Assembly (NCBI RefSeq): GCF_900141875.1
Contig: NZ_FQZE01000003.1
Coordinates: 62,001-126,000 of the forward strand
DNA length: 64,000 bases
Source: Tangfeifania diversioriginum
Lineage (GTDB): Bacteria; Bacteroidota; Bacteroidia; Bacteroidales; Prolixibacteraceae
Direction of reading: 5' to 3'
The position numbers were made by a program, and so were the translations under genes. How positions within the stretch are numbered: the stretch's first letter is position 1; every line of letters begins with the position of its first letter. Shown piece by piece: positions 44,204 to 56,040 of the stretch. Below the pieces are notes generated by a model. That model saw nothing but the letters and a program-made list of their open reading frames with translations. It searched no databases and was not told the DNA's origin.

Positions 44204-45277
44204 ATGAAGAAATTATTACTCAACTTTTTTCTGTTGATATTTTTATTTGCATCAGTAAAAGGATTGCCCCAAACCAATGACACCCTGCAGGTGGGTTACA
44301 ACATTGCTCCTCCGTTTACAATGGAGAAAAATGGTCAACTGGAAGGTCCGTCGTCTTGGCTTTGGGAAAAAGTTGCCGGAGAACTCAATATTCCTTACAA
44401 GCTGGTCAATATGCCACTCGACAGTTTGCTCGAAGGCATTGCATCGGGAAAAGTGGATGTGGGTGCCTCTCCCCTTACTATTACAAGCGACAGGTTCGAA
44501 AAAATCGACTTCTCAACCCCGTTTTACATTGCGCACTCTTCCATTCTGGTGCACGAAATATCAGCTACTGAACAAGCCCTGAGTTTTATTCAATCCTTCT
44601 TTTCAGTGAATTTTTTCAGGGCGTTGGGAGCCCTGGCATTTATCATCCTGGTTTTTGGTTTTCTGGAATGGTATTTTGAACGCCACCAAAACGAAGAAGA
44701 ATTCGGGAATGGATTAAAAGGACTGTGGAACGGATTCTGGTGGTCGGCGGTTACCATGACCACCGTTGGTTACGGCGATAAATCGCCCCGCACGATTGGC
44801 GGACGAGTTGTGGCCATGGTCTGGATGTTTACGGCGGTTATTATTATTTCAGGTTTTACGGCGAGTATCGCTTCCACGCTAACTGTTAACCAGATTGGTT
44901 CATCCAGCAGCCACATTCAGGATTTTAAAGAACGTACATTGGGAACGGTTGAAAAATCGGGCACCGACAAGTGGCTGAAAGACAACTTCTACTCCAATGT
45001 AAAAAGGTATTCAAACATGGGAGAACTAATTGTTGCCCTTCAGGAAAACGAAATTGATGCCATTGCCTACGACCGCCCAATCCTTCAGGATCTCATAAGA
45101 AATGATACGATTTCGCAATTTAGTTTGCTGGACATTAAGTATAATCCGCAGTTCTATGGGTTCGGGCTAAATCGCGACCTTAGCGGAGAACTCAAACAGA
45201 ATATTTCAGTATCGGTCCTCGAAAATACTGAAGGAATGGATTGGAAAGTCCTTCTTTCTGAATACGATTTGCAATGA
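44204..45277 (+). CDS. Prokaryotic ionotropic glutamate receptor-type channel (GluR0-like)
   Basis: 357 residues with a signal peptide (1-20). A bilobed ligand-binding domain is split by a pore module, as in GluR0: S1 (about 25-125, with LTITSDR and Arg97 placed to bind an amino-acid carboxylate), M1 (about 137-158), pore loop with the potassium filter T187-V-G-Y-G-D192, M2 (about 201-225), then S2 (about 230-350, with AIAYDRP). This predicts an inner-membrane, ligand-gated potassium-selective channel with its binding domain in the periplasm. The ligand is unknown. No operon partner is obvious. Confidence 0.9.
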   Translation: MKKLLLNFFLLIFLFASVKGLPQTNDTLQVGYNIAPPFTMEKNGQLEGPSSWLWEKVAGELNIPYKLVNMPLDSLLEGIASGKVDVGASPLTITSDRFEKIDFSTPFYIAHSSILVHEISATEQALSFIQSFFSVNFFRALGALAFIILVFGFLEWYFERHQNEEEFGNGLKGLWNGFWWSAVTMTTVGYGDKSPRTIGGRVVAMVWMFTAVIIISGFTASIASTLTVNQIGSSSSHIQDFKERTLGTVEKSGTDKWLKDNFYSNVKRYSNMGELIVALQENEIDAIAYDRPILQDLIRNDTISQFSLLDIKYNPQFYGFGLNRDLSGELKQNISVSVLENTEGMDWKVLLSEYDLQ

Positions 45278-45372
45278 CCCCTGAAAATTAAATTATCCTG
45301 AAATCATGTTGCAGGATTTTACCGGAGCAGGTTTTTTTGCTAATTTCACGGGTAAACCAAAAATTAAGAATA

Positions 45373-45864
45373 ATGAAAGAAAAAAGTATTAATTTATTGA
45401 ACAAAGCTGTTGCCGATGAGCTCACAGCAGTTCACCAATACATGTATTTCCATTTTCATTGCGACGACCAGGGTTACGATTTGCTGGCCAACCTTTTCAA
45501 AAGAACAGCCATTGAAGAGATGGTACATGTTGAAGATTTGGCCGAACGTATCCTGTTCCTCGGCGGAGATGTGGAAATGGTTGTTTCGGAAGATGTGAAA
45601 AAAATCCACGATGTGCGGGAAATGCTCGACCTGGCGGTAAAAATGGAAGAATCGAGTGCAAATGATTATAACAAATGGGCCAACGAAAGCTCACAAAATG
45701 CTGACTCGGTTACCAAAAAACTGTTTGAGCGGCTGGTGGAAGATGAAGAACGCCATTTTGACCAATACGATGATGAAATTGCCAACCTGAAAAAATTTGG
45801 CGACAACTACCTGGCGCTGCAATCAATTGAACGCAGTAAAAATGTCGGCAGCGGCGGCGAATAA
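45373..45864 (+). CDS. bfr: Bacterioferritin
   Basis: 163 residues from the ATG at 45373; an earlier ATG at 45337 adds 12 unrelated residues. The ferritin diiron ligands are visible: E16, E49, H52, a Glu near 92-93, E125 and H128. Met50 in EEMVH corresponds to the heme-binding Met of bacterioferritin, so heme binding is expected. It stores iron and uses peroxide or oxygen as oxidant. It converges on katG, a fitting neighbour for peroxide and iron control. Confidence 0.92.
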   Translation: MKEKSINLLNKAVADELTAVHQYMYFHFHCDDQGYDLLANLFKRTAIEEMVHVEDLAERILFLGGDVEMVVSEDVKKIHDVREMLDLAVKMEESSANDYNKWANESSQNADSVTKKLFERLVEDEERHFDQYDDEIANLKKFGDNYLALQSIERSKNVGSGGE

Positions 45865-45910
45865 TACACTGTGAATTGAAAGAAAATCCAACAGGATTAT
45901 TCAAAACTGA

Positions 45911-45966
45911 AAATTGGCAACACAAAACTTCAGCAAAAGAAGTTGAGCGTTGCCAATTTTTTTGCA
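45911..45966 (+). terminator. Terminator after bfr
   Basis: Outer arms AAATTGGCAAC and GTTGCCAATTT with an inner AACTTC/GAAGTT hairpin and a T-run. Confidence 0.85.
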
Positions 45967-46004
45967 AAAAAAAGCAGCCCGTTTCCAGACTGCCTTTTTA
46001 TCAA
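45967..46004 (-). terminator. Terminator after katG
   Basis: On the minus strand AAAGGCAG and CTGCTTTTTTT flank a ten-base loop; weaker stem but a long T-run. Confidence 0.6.
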
Positions 46005-46034
46005 TAACTTTTAAAATTTATTTTTCAGCAGAGA

Positions 46035-48290
<2,256 letters not shown>

Positions 48291-48488
48291 TTATTAATTT
48301 TTGAATATTCTTACTATAAATTCTACAAACAAAAAAAACATTTTATTGTTTGACAGATCAATCAAATCTTATTACCATAATTCCCTCTAAGAAATAGTCA
48401 AAAAACACTATTGCTAAGTGGATTATTCCGCAATTTACCTGAATAATCCAGCAAATAAAAATTAAAACAACGGAGAATAGACCCTACC

Positions 48489-50639
48489 TTAATTTTCCAC
48501 AATATCCATTTCCTCCAGCAAGTAACCGGCGCCGGCAAACTTGTCGATTAAAAAAAGTGCGTAGCGGATATCGATGGAAATATTGCGCGACTGTTCCGGA
48601 TCGTACATAATATCGCTCATGGTCCCTTCCCAGCAGCGGTCGAAGTTAACGCCAACAAGATGGCCTTCGGCATTTACAATCGGGCTCCCGGAGTTCCCGC
48701 CAGTGGTATGGTTCGACGCTGTAAAACAAACCGGCAGATAACCTTTGTCGGCGGCATAAGGGCCAAAGTCTTTGGTTTCATACAGCTCTTTCAGGCGATC
48801 CGGAACGTTATAGTCGTAAATTTCCGGATTGTCTTTTTCCATGATTCCCTCCAGCGTGGTGTAGTGTTTATATTTTATACCATCGCGCGGTTCGTAACCT
48901 TCCACTTTTCCGTAGGCCACACGCAACGTGAGGTTCGCATCGGGATAAAGCGGCTCGCCTTCTTTCATCTGCATAATTCCCGCCATGTAGGTTTTCATGT
49001 TTTGATTTATGCTGTTGTTTAATGAATCCACCACCGGTTTAATAACTGTTTCGTAATGAAAATTCAGTCGGTTATACAGCTGAACCAGCGGGTCTTTCCT
49101 GAGTTTCAGCAGTTGCTTTTCATGGCCATCTTCAAGCAATTCTTTCAATTCATTTTCATCAAAAAGAATGGATTTCTGGTACACTTTTGCCACCAGCTTC
49201 TCCCATTTTTTATCCATCAGTTCGTTGTAATAATCGGGCAGAAATTCGTCCTTCAAGTCAGCAGCCAGCAAAGGCAACAACACGTCAAAAAGCTGTTCGT
49301 CCACATTTTGATTGAAATCTTTAAAGAAACCCGGTAAGTATGTATCCATTTCCTTCAGTTGCTTTTCTGCCCTTTCCGGCTGTTCATTTTCCAGGTTGTT
49401 GATGATATTGTTTATACGCGAGGCCAGCCTGAATATTTCGACACCACGCAAAACAACCTCTGAATAATAATCGGAAGCCTGAATGAATTCACTGTAAACG
49501 GCATACAACTGGTCAAAATTGGCAAAAACCTCCCTGTATTCATTTTCCCAGGTATTGTTCGCCCGGGCCCAGCTTTCAAATTCATTTTCAAACTCCAGCT
49601 TTTTATTAACCGCATCAAGCCGCTCGAGGCCAAGTATTTCGCCCTGCCATTTTTTCCAGGCATTACTGATGGAAGCATATTTGGCGGCGTACTGAATCCG
49701 GGTTTTCGGATCGGCTTCCATGGCTTCGCCAATCACTTCGAGCTTTTTGTCGCGAATGGCAATACGGTCGGGGTCGCGCTGGTTCATAATAATATCCACT
49801 TCGTGCGAGGGAATGTACTGCATGGTGCTTCCGGGGTTGCCAAAGACCATGGTAAAATCCTCGGGCTGAACGCCTCCGAGTGAAATGGGAAAATATTTTT
49901 GGGGCTGGTAGGGAACATTATCGGGCGAATATTCCGCCGGTTCATTGTTTTTGTCGGCATAAATCCGGAACAACGAAAAATCGCCGGTATGACGCGGCCA
50001 CATCCAGTTGTCGGTATCGCCGCCAAATTTCCCGATGGCCGATGGCGGTGCCCCCACCAGTCGCACATCTTTAAAAACTTTATACACGTAAAGGAAATAC
50101 TGGTTGCCGTAAAACAATGGTTTCACCCGTGTCATCAATTTCCCGTTTTCCGATGCTTCGTTTTCTATTTTTTGAGAATTGGTTTTAATTTTCTTTTCTG
50201 CTTCATTTGCCGACAGCCCTTCTGTTCCTGCCAGAACCTCTTTGGTAACATCCTTCATGTATTCGAGAAACCGCACAGTCAGTCCCGGGTTGGGCAATTC
50301 CTCGTCACGGCTCATTGCCCAAAACCCGTTGGTCAGGTAATCGTTTTCCAGCGTGCTGTGCGACTGAATCTGGCGGTAACCACAATGGTGGTTGGTAATC
50401 AGCAATCCTTCGGGTGAAATCATTTCCGACGTGCAACCGCCGCCAAAAACAGCTACTGCATCTTTCATACTGGCATTGTTCACATCGTAAATATCCTGTG
50501 CCGAAAGTTTAAAACCCATTTCCTGCATTTCGGCCAGATTGTATTTTTCCAGCAGCAGCGGAATCCACATGCCCTCTTTGGCAGAAAGAGAGGTAATTAC
50601 AAAAGTTATAAACAGAATGGAAAATGTCAGTCTCCTCAT
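48489..50639 (-). CDS. S46-family dipeptidyl-peptidase (DPP11-like)
   Basis: 716 residues from the ATG at 50639, which begins a good signal peptide (RRLTFSILFITFVITSLSA); the frame open to 50735 adds 32 unlikely residues. The S46 serine-peptidase marks are present: GGCTSEMISPEGLLITNHHCG with the catalytic His and TTGGNSGSPIVN with the nucleophilic Ser. After NFD the residue is Arg (NFDRCWEG); in this family Arg at that place goes with preference for Asp/Glu at P1 (DPP11), Gly with DPP7. It should release dipeptides from peptides in the periplasm. Confidence 0.92.
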   Translation of the reverse strand: MRRLTFSILFITFVITSLSAKEGMWIPLLLEKYNLAEMQEMGFKLSAQDIYDVNNASMKDAVAVFGGGCTSEMISPEGLLITNHHCGYRQIQSHSTLENDYLTNGFWAMSRDEELPNPGLTVRFLEYMKDVTKEVLAGTEGLSANEAEKKIKTNSQKIENEASENGKLMTRVKPLFYGNQYFLYVYKVFKDVRLVGAPPSAIGKFGGDTDNWMWPRHTGDFSLFRIYADKNNEPAEYSPDNVPYQPQKYFPISLGGVQPEDFTMVFGNPGSTMQYIPSHEVDIIMNQRDPDRIAIRDKKLEVIGEAMEADPKTRIQYAAKYASISNAWKKWQGEILGLERLDAVNKKLEFENEFESWARANNTWENEYREVFANFDQLYAVYSEFIQASDYYSEVVLRGVEIFRLASRINNIINNLENEQPERAEKQLKEMDTYLPGFFKDFNQNVDEQLFDVLLPLLAADLKDEFLPDYYNELMDKKWEKLVAKVYQKSILFDENELKELLEDGHEKQLLKLRKDPLVQLYNRLNFHYETVIKPVVDSLNNSINQNMKTYMAGIMQMKEGEPLYPDANLTLRVAYGKVEGYEPRDGIKYKHYTTLEGIMEKDNPEIYDYNVPDRLKELYETKDFGPYAADKGYLPVCFTASNHTTGGNSGSPIVNAEGHLVGVNFDRCWEGTMSDIMYDPEQSRNISIDIRYALFLIDKFAGAGYLLEEMDIVEN

Positions 50640-50735
50640 TTTTTTAGTTTTTTTACATGAAATGCAAAAATAGCAAAAGTCGGATGAAGGGAAAGGAAAA
50701 TAATAATTCGGAATTTTATTCTGAACCACATGCAT

Positions 50736-50763
50736 CCCTAAGGGTTACACAGTTCCCTTAGGG
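50736..50763. repeat. CCCTAAGGG hairpin 1
   Basis: CCCTAAGGG and CCCTTAGGG pair around a ten-base loop, upstream of the dipeptidyl-peptidase gene. The same stem word occurs about 110 bases away in the terminator at 50845-50880. Confidence 0.6.
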
Positions 50764-50844
50764 TACATGGAGAATAACTTCATCTTAAATCTTTGAAAGT
50801 TGTCGAAATTCCTGTTCTTTTAATCTTTGTTTCAATTTTCAATA

Positions 50845-50880
50845 AAAACCCTAAGGAAATTTCACAACCCTTAGGGTTTT
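50845..50880. terminator. Terminator after cobA (hairpin 2)
   Basis: AAAACCCTAAGG pairs with CCCTTAGGGTTTT (one extra base), with A-run and T-run, 19 bases past the cobA stop on the minus strand. It marks the end of the sulfite reductase operon. Confidence 0.8.
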
Positions 50881-50898
50881 TAAAATGTACAAACTACA

Positions 50899-51636
50899 TC
50901 AGATTCTCTCCGCATACTCCCCCACAATCACCAGCGAAGGCGTGCACGGCCTTTTTTCTGCCAGAAAATTATCCACGTTTTCCAGATTAGTTGAAAAACT
51001 GCTTTGCCCGGGTTGCGAAATTTTACAAAGAATTTGAACCGGCATTTTTTCGGAAATCCCGCCTTCTGATAGTCTTCCTGCCAGTTCGGAAAGATGGTGC
51101 AGCCCCATGTACAACACCACGGGCGAACCGGTTTGCAATACAGAAACCAGGGGTTCCAACTGCGGAAAGCAATCGTTCTCTTTCCGGCAGGTATAAAACA
51201 GCAGCATGCTGTTTTTACCGCGTTCGGTAAGTGGAACTGAAAATAGCGAAGAACCGGCAACTGCGGCAGTCACACCGGGAATCACTTCAAAGTTCAGGTT
51301 GTTTGTTTTGCAAAACCGGATTTCCTCAGCACCGCGGCCAAAAATCATGGGGTCGCCGGTTTTCAGGCGCACCACTTTTTTGTTTTTGGCAGCCCAATGT
51401 AAAAAAAGCTGGTGAATTCCATCCTGCCGCGTCACCTGGTTTTGACCGTCGTTGTTCAGCTTTCCAACATACACCTTAACTGATTCGGGCTTAGCCAATT
51501 TCAGCATCTCGTCACCAATCAGGGCATCGTACAGAATCACATCGGCATGCTGAAGGCGGTTGAGCGCTTTTACGGTCAACAGTTCCGGGTCGCCCGGGCC
51601 GGCGCCCACAATAGATATCAAATGCGGTAATCCCAT
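50899..51636 (-). CDS. cobA: Uroporphyrinogen-III C-methyltransferase
   Basis: 245 residues of the SAM-dependent tetrapyrrole methylase family: SIVGAGPGDPELLTVKAL at the N-terminus, VVRLKTGDPMIFGRGAEE and VIPGVTAAVAG in the middle. It makes precorrin-2 for siroheme, the cofactor of the sulfite reductase encoded in the same operon. The start overlaps the end of the preceding gene by 19 bases, indicating translational coupling. It has no CysG-type oxidase domain; that activity is encoded at 56041-56481. Confidence 0.93.
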   Translation of the reverse strand: MGLPHLISIVGAGPGDPELLTVKALNRLQHADVILYDALIGDEMLKLAKPESVKVYVGKLNNDGQNQVTRQDGIHQLFLHWAAKNKKVVRLKTGDPMIFGRGAEEIRFCKTNNLNFEVIPGVTAAVAGSSLFSVPLTERGKNSMLLFYTCRKENDCFPQLEPLVSVLQTGSPVVLYMGLHHLSELAGRLSEGGISEKMPVQILCKISQPGQSSFSTNLENVDNFLAEKRPCTPSLVIVGEYAERI

Positions 51637-52457
51637 TCCTGCAACTCTTTTAAATAATCCATCGGACTCGGGTATTTAAAGGTGTACCCCAGTCGCTGAA
51701 CCAGTTTATCGCTGTTAATGATTTTAAAGTTTTCCTGAACATCTGAAAATTCCGGCGGTGGCAAATCGCTTACTTCTGAAGCTTTCGTATAAAACTCCTT
51801 TTTGTTGGGATGCACCGGACTGCAGGCGTTAAAAACTTCGCCCCAAATATCTTTTTCAATGATTTGAGAAAGAATAGCCACGCAATCGTCGCGGTGAATC
51901 AGATTTACCGGTGTGCCGGCCGGTACATTTTTCTTTCCTGCCAGAAAACGGCCCGGGTTGCGGTTGGCGCCAATTAAACCGCCAAACCTGACAACAGTAG
52001 TTTGAAAGTCACTTTCATCGAATAGTATTTTTTCAGCTTTCAATATTGCCCTACCGCTCGGTTTTTCCGGATTTCCTTCATCGCCTTCGCGCACTTCTTT
52101 ATTAACAGGTTCGTAAACCGAAGTAGAGGAAACAAAAAGCACTTTCGGAATTTTCATCTGCCGGATGAGTTCAATGATTTTTTTAATCTGCCCCGGAAAA
52201 ATTTCAGTGATGTTTTCCACCCGTTTGGGCGGAATGGCAATCACCAGCACATCGGTATTAAAAAAACTGAAATAGTCGATATCTATTAATTCGGGTTCAA
52301 TCCGTATATAAAACGGCTGAATTCCCGTAAATTCCAGTTCGTTGAGACGGTCATTTGTGCCGGTTGAACCTTTTACGATGTAGCCTTTTTGCAGCAGGTT
52401 TTTCCCGAGTGCTGTTCCCAGCCAGCCACAGCCCAATATGGATATTGTTGTTCGCAT
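51618..52457 (-). CDS. NAD(P)-binding SDR/epimerase-like protein
   Basis: 279 residues from the ATG at 52457 (a start at 52487 would add ten polar residues). The Rossmann motif is SILGCGWLGTALG, a form seen in YeeZ-like atypical SDR proteins, followed by LFVSSTSVYEP and VVRFGGLIGANRNP. The active-site Tyr-Lys of classical SDRs is not obvious. Its place between cysI and cobA suggests a link to siroheme or sulfur metabolism, but no reaction can be named. Confidence 0.75.
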   Translation of the reverse strand: MRTTISILGCGWLGTALGKNLLQKGYIVKGSTGTNDRLNELEFTGIQPFYIRIEPELIDIDYFSFFNTDVLVIAIPPKRVENITEIFPGQIKKIIELIRQMKIPKVLFVSSTSVYEPVNKEVREGDEGNPEKPSGRAILKAEKILFDESDFQTTVVRFGGLIGANRNPGRFLAGKKNVPAGTPVNLIHRDDCVAILSQIIEKDIWGEVFNACSPVHPNKKEFYTKASEVSDLPPPEFSDVQENFKIINSDKLVQRLGYTFKYPSPMDYLKELQEWDYRI

Positions 52458-52493
52458 ACTTTCTTTTTTTGATGATGAATTTTTCAAAACAAA

Positions 52494-54191
52494 TCAGTGC
52501 CGAAACTCTTTGCCTTCCTTAATTTCTTTCACGTAGTTTTTCCGAATCACAAAATCGCCAAACCGTTCGTCTTTAGTTCGGGTTGCAGCAAAATCTGCGA
52601 TTATGGATTCCAGTTCTTTAAGAATTTGGGTTTCCGGAATGTTTTCACGGTAAAGATTATTTAACCGATCGCCTTCAAAATTGCCGCCGAGATAGAGGTT
52701 ATAATATCCCGGTGATTTGCCAATCAGGCCTATTTCGGACAGGTAAGGACGTCCGCAACCGTTGGGGCAGCCGGTCATTCGAATAACGATGTCTTCTTTG
52801 AAAAGACCGAATTTTTCAAGAATATCTTCGATTTTGGTCACCAGTGTTGGCAAATACCTTTCAGCTTCGGCAAAGGCCAGCGGGCACGTTGGCAGGGCCA
52901 CGCAGGCGATGGAATTTTTCCGCAACCCGGAAATGCTCTCAGGTGAAACGTTGTGCTTTTTTAAAACCGCATTTATCTTCGGCTTCACTTTTTCTGAAAC
53001 GCCGGCCAAAATAACATTCTGGTTTCCGGTTAATATAAAATGGCCATCGGTTATTTTTGCCACTTCCCGGAACGCATCTTTCATTTTTTTATCGCCTGAA
53101 TTTTTCACCCGGCCACCTTCCACAAAATAGGTGAGGTGCCATTTCCCATCGGTTCCTTTTTTCCAGCCGTAATTATCGCCGGTTTGGGAAATTTTGAACG
53201 GCCGGGCTTCTTCCAGCGAAAAACCGAGGTGTTTTTCCAGTTCAGTTTGAAACCAGTCCAGCCCGCGGTGATCGATGGTATATTTGAGGCGGGCCTGTTT
53301 GCGGTCTTTTCGATTGCCATTGTCGCGCTGAACAGCCACCACTTTTTCTGCCACATCAATCACCTGTTCCGGAGTGCAGAACCCGATTACATCTCCTGCA
53401 CGCGGGTATGTTTCTGAAATGCCGAACGTGGAACCCATTCCGCCGCCAACTACCACGTTGTAGCCTATAATTTTCTGTTTTTCAACAATAGCGATAAGCC
53501 CCAAATCCTGCGAAAAAACATCACAATCGTTGTTGGGCGGAATAATTATTCCGATTTTAAACTTGCGTGGCAGGTAGCGGTCGCCGTAAAAAGGCTCCAC
53601 CGTTTTACTGCCAGCCACCAGTTTTTTGTCGAGCCATATTTCGTGGTAGGCTTTTGTTTCGGGTAGCAGGTGGTATCCAACTTTTTCAGCCAGTTCGATC
53701 ACCTCCGGATACAACGGCGATTCGGCCGGATTGGCATGGCACATCACATTTCGGTTTACATCGCCACACGCTGAAATGGTGTCGAGCAGACTTTCGTTTA
53801 TTTTTTGAATGGTGGATTTCAGGTTTTTCTTCAACACCCCATGCAACTGAAAAGTCTGGCGTGTGGTCAGTTTCAACGATCCGTTGGCGTATTTATCAGC
53901 CAGCGAATCCATATTTATCCATTGTTCCGGGGTTACCATTCCGCCGGGCATACGAACCCTGATTAAAAATGAATACGCAGGTTCCAGCTTTTGTTCCTTC
54001 CGTTCCTTGTCCAAATCGCGGTTTGTCTGCTGGTAAATGCCGTGGAACTTTGAAATTTGCGTATCGTCAGATGCAATGGCTCCGGTAATCGGATCGGCCA
54101 GACTTTCCGTTAAAGTTCCGTGCAAATAATTGCTGTCGTGCTTTATTTTTTCTACCTCCGAGAGTGTTTGCCAATCAATTGTTTCGTTCAT
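52494..54191 (-). CDS. cysI: Assimilatory sulfite reductase, hemoprotein subunit
   Basis: 565 residues with the siroheme-[4Fe-4S] architecture of sulfite reductase: two ferredoxin-like repeats and the cluster cysteines in CVALPTCPLAFAEAERYLP and MTGCPNGCGRPYL. It takes six electrons from the flavoprotein partner and reduces sulfite to sulfide. The flavoprotein gene is 17 bases upstream. The call as sulfite rather than nitrite reductase rests on the cysJ neighbour and the sequence around GGGMGSTFGISETYPR. Confidence 0.94.
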   Translation of the reverse strand: MNETIDWQTLSEVEKIKHDSNYLHGTLTESLADPITGAIASDDTQISKFHGIYQQTNRDLDKERKEQKLEPAYSFLIRVRMPGGMVTPEQWINMDSLADKYANGSLKLTTRQTFQLHGVLKKNLKSTIQKINESLLDTISACGDVNRNVMCHANPAESPLYPEVIELAEKVGYHLLPETKAYHEIWLDKKLVAGSKTVEPFYGDRYLPRKFKIGIIIPPNNDCDVFSQDLGLIAIVEKQKIIGYNVVVGGGMGSTFGISETYPRAGDVIGFCTPEQVIDVAEKVVAVQRDNGNRKDRKQARLKYTIDHRGLDWFQTELEKHLGFSLEEARPFKISQTGDNYGWKKGTDGKWHLTYFVEGGRVKNSGDKKMKDAFREVAKITDGHFILTGNQNVILAGVSEKVKPKINAVLKKHNVSPESISGLRKNSIACVALPTCPLAFAEAERYLPTLVTKIEDILEKFGLFKEDIVIRMTGCPNGCGRPYLSEIGLIGKSPGYYNLYLGGNFEGDRLNNLYRENIPETQILKELESIIADFAATRTKDERFGDFVIRKNYVKEIKEGKEFRH

Positions 54192-54208
54192 TTTATTCTA
54201 ATTTTGAT

Positions 54209-56020
54209 TTAATACACATCCACCTGGAACCGTTTTTCGCGCTTCAGGTTTTTCAGGTATTTTTCAGCCTGTTCTTCACTAATTCCACCCTGGGTGCGGA
54301 TAATATCCAGCAGGGTTTTGTTCACATCCTTTGCCAGATGCCGCCTGTCTCCACACAGATAAACAAAGGCCCCGTTTTCAATCCATTCAAAAATTTCCTT
54401 TTGTTTTTCAATGAGTTTGTGCTGAACATATACCTTTTCCTGCTGATCGCGTGAAAAAGCAACTTCCATTCTCTCCAAAAACTTCTTCTCCTTCATTTTC
54501 AACCATTCGGCCTGGTACAAAAAGTCGGAATTGAACCTGCGGTCGCCAAAGAAAAGCCAGGTATTTCCGGTAATTCCCAGGCTTTCGCGGTGCTGCATAA
54601 ATGCCCGGTAAGGTGCAATACCTGTCCCCGCTCCCACCATAATCATTTTAGCGCCGTTTGCCGGTAACCTGAAGCCGGGATTCTTTTCAATGTAAACCGG
54701 AATCTCATCATCTATATTTATTGAGCCCGACAGGTTTGAAGAGCATGCTCCTGAGCGCTTCCGCTTTTTCCTTTCGAAATTAACAACAGAAACAGTAAGG
54801 TGAACCTCTTCACCCACACGCTCCATGCTCGAAGAAATGGAATACAACCGCGGGGGCAGGGGCCGCAAAATTTCCAGCAGTTTGTTCACATTCCAATCGT
54901 AAGGAAAATCCTCAAGCAAATCGAGCAAATCGCTGCCATAAAGGTATTCATCCAGTTTTTCGTCGTCTTCCAACAACTTTTTAAGCTCCTCGTTTTTGGT
55001 TTGTTCGTAATACTTCTGCAACATATCGAAAGTTACCACTGTAATCTCAAAATGATGTGTGAGCGCGTCAAGTACAGAAACTCCCTCTTCTCCGCTGAGA
55101 AGCACCTTTTTGTCAGGGTCGAAACCTGTTTTCTGAATAATCTGTTCAACCAGTCCGTCCGGATTTTTTGTGAAAATTCCGAGTGAATCTCCCGGTTCGT
55201 AGGTCAGTCCAGAACCTTCGAGGGAAAGTTCCAGGTGATAAACTTCTTTATCCGAATCGCGGCCGGTAATTCTGACTTTATCGAGCACAGTCGCCAGGAA
55301 AGGATTCTTTTTTGAAAACTTTTCTACCGGCGATCCGATGGTAGTGGCCACCGAATTTAAGTTCTCTTTTACTTCGGAACCGGCTCCAGTTTCTGTCGGA
55401 GCTAAATTCAGCAGAAAATTGTTCATCCAGATTTCGGCAGTAGCTTCATAATCCACATCACACTTTGCCAACGGTATTACCGGGAATGCGCCGCTTTTTT
55501 TAATGGCGTTAAAAATTTCTTCGCCGGTCTGGCAAAAATTCCGGTACGATTTATCGCCAAGCGCAAGTACCGAAAAACGTACCTTTTCAAGCTTCGGGAG
55601 CCGTTTCCCGGTTACAAACTTGTGGAAATCTTCAGCCATATCAGGCGGTTCGCCCTCGCCGTGGGTACTTACCAAAATCGCCACATTTTCTTCATCCTTT
55701 AGTTTCCTGGGGTTGTAATCGTACATACTCAGCAGGTTCACCGCAACATTTTTGAACACGGCCTTTTCTTTTAACTTGTTGGCCAGTTCACGCGCATTAC
55801 CGGTTTCGGAGCCATACAAAATGGTAAGGCTGGCAACTGAATTGCTTGCAGGAGCCTCAACTACAGCTGGTTCTGCCTTCATGGTTCCCCCGTTCATTCC
55901 GGCCAGCCTGCCTTCCAAAAATCCGTTCAACCAGGTAATTTGTTCGGTTGTGATCTCTTTCACCAATTCATTTAAAGCAAGCTTCTGCTTTTCAGTTAAT
56001 GGATTTGATTGACTACTCAT
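54209..56020 (-). CDS. cysJ: Sulfite reductase (NADPH) flavoprotein subunit
   Basis: 603 residues: an N-terminal flavodoxin (about 65-205, LTILYGSETGNARELANKLKEKA), the FAD-binding part (about 235-450, RLYSISSSM) and the NADPH-binding part (about 455-603, MIMVGAGTGIAPYRAFMQHRE, VYLCGDRRHLAKDV), ending in the conserved RFQVDVY. It passes electrons from NADPH through FAD and FMN to CysI. About 55 extra residues at the N-terminus are helical. Spacing to both neighbours is about 20 bases. Confidence 0.95.
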   Translation of the reverse strand: MSSQSNPLTEKQKLALNELVKEITTEQITWLNGFLEGRLAGMNGGTMKAEPAVVEAPASNSVASLTILYGSETGNARELANKLKEKAVFKNVAVNLLSMYDYNPRKLKDEENVAILVSTHGEGEPPDMAEDFHKFVTGKRLPKLEKVRFSVLALGDKSYRNFCQTGEEIFNAIKKSGAFPVIPLAKCDVDYEATAEIWMNNFLLNLAPTETGAGSEVKENLNSVATTIGSPVEKFSKKNPFLATVLDKVRITGRDSDKEVYHLELSLEGSGLTYEPGDSLGIFTKNPDGLVEQIIQKTGFDPDKKVLLSGEEGVSVLDALTHHFEITVVTFDMLQKYYEQTKNEELKKLLEDDEKLDEYLYGSDLLDLLEDFPYDWNVNKLLEILRPLPPRLYSISSSMERVGEEVHLTVSVVNFERKKRKRSGACSSNLSGSINIDDEIPVYIEKNPGFRLPANGAKMIMVGAGTGIAPYRAFMQHRESLGITGNTWLFFGDRRFNSDFLYQAEWLKMKEKKFLERMEVAFSRDQQEKVYVQHKLIEKQKEIFEWIENGAFVYLCGDRRHLAKDVNKTLLDIIRTQGGISEEQAEKYLKNLKREKRFQVDVY

Positions 56021-56040
56021 TTTAATTGTTATGCTATTTT

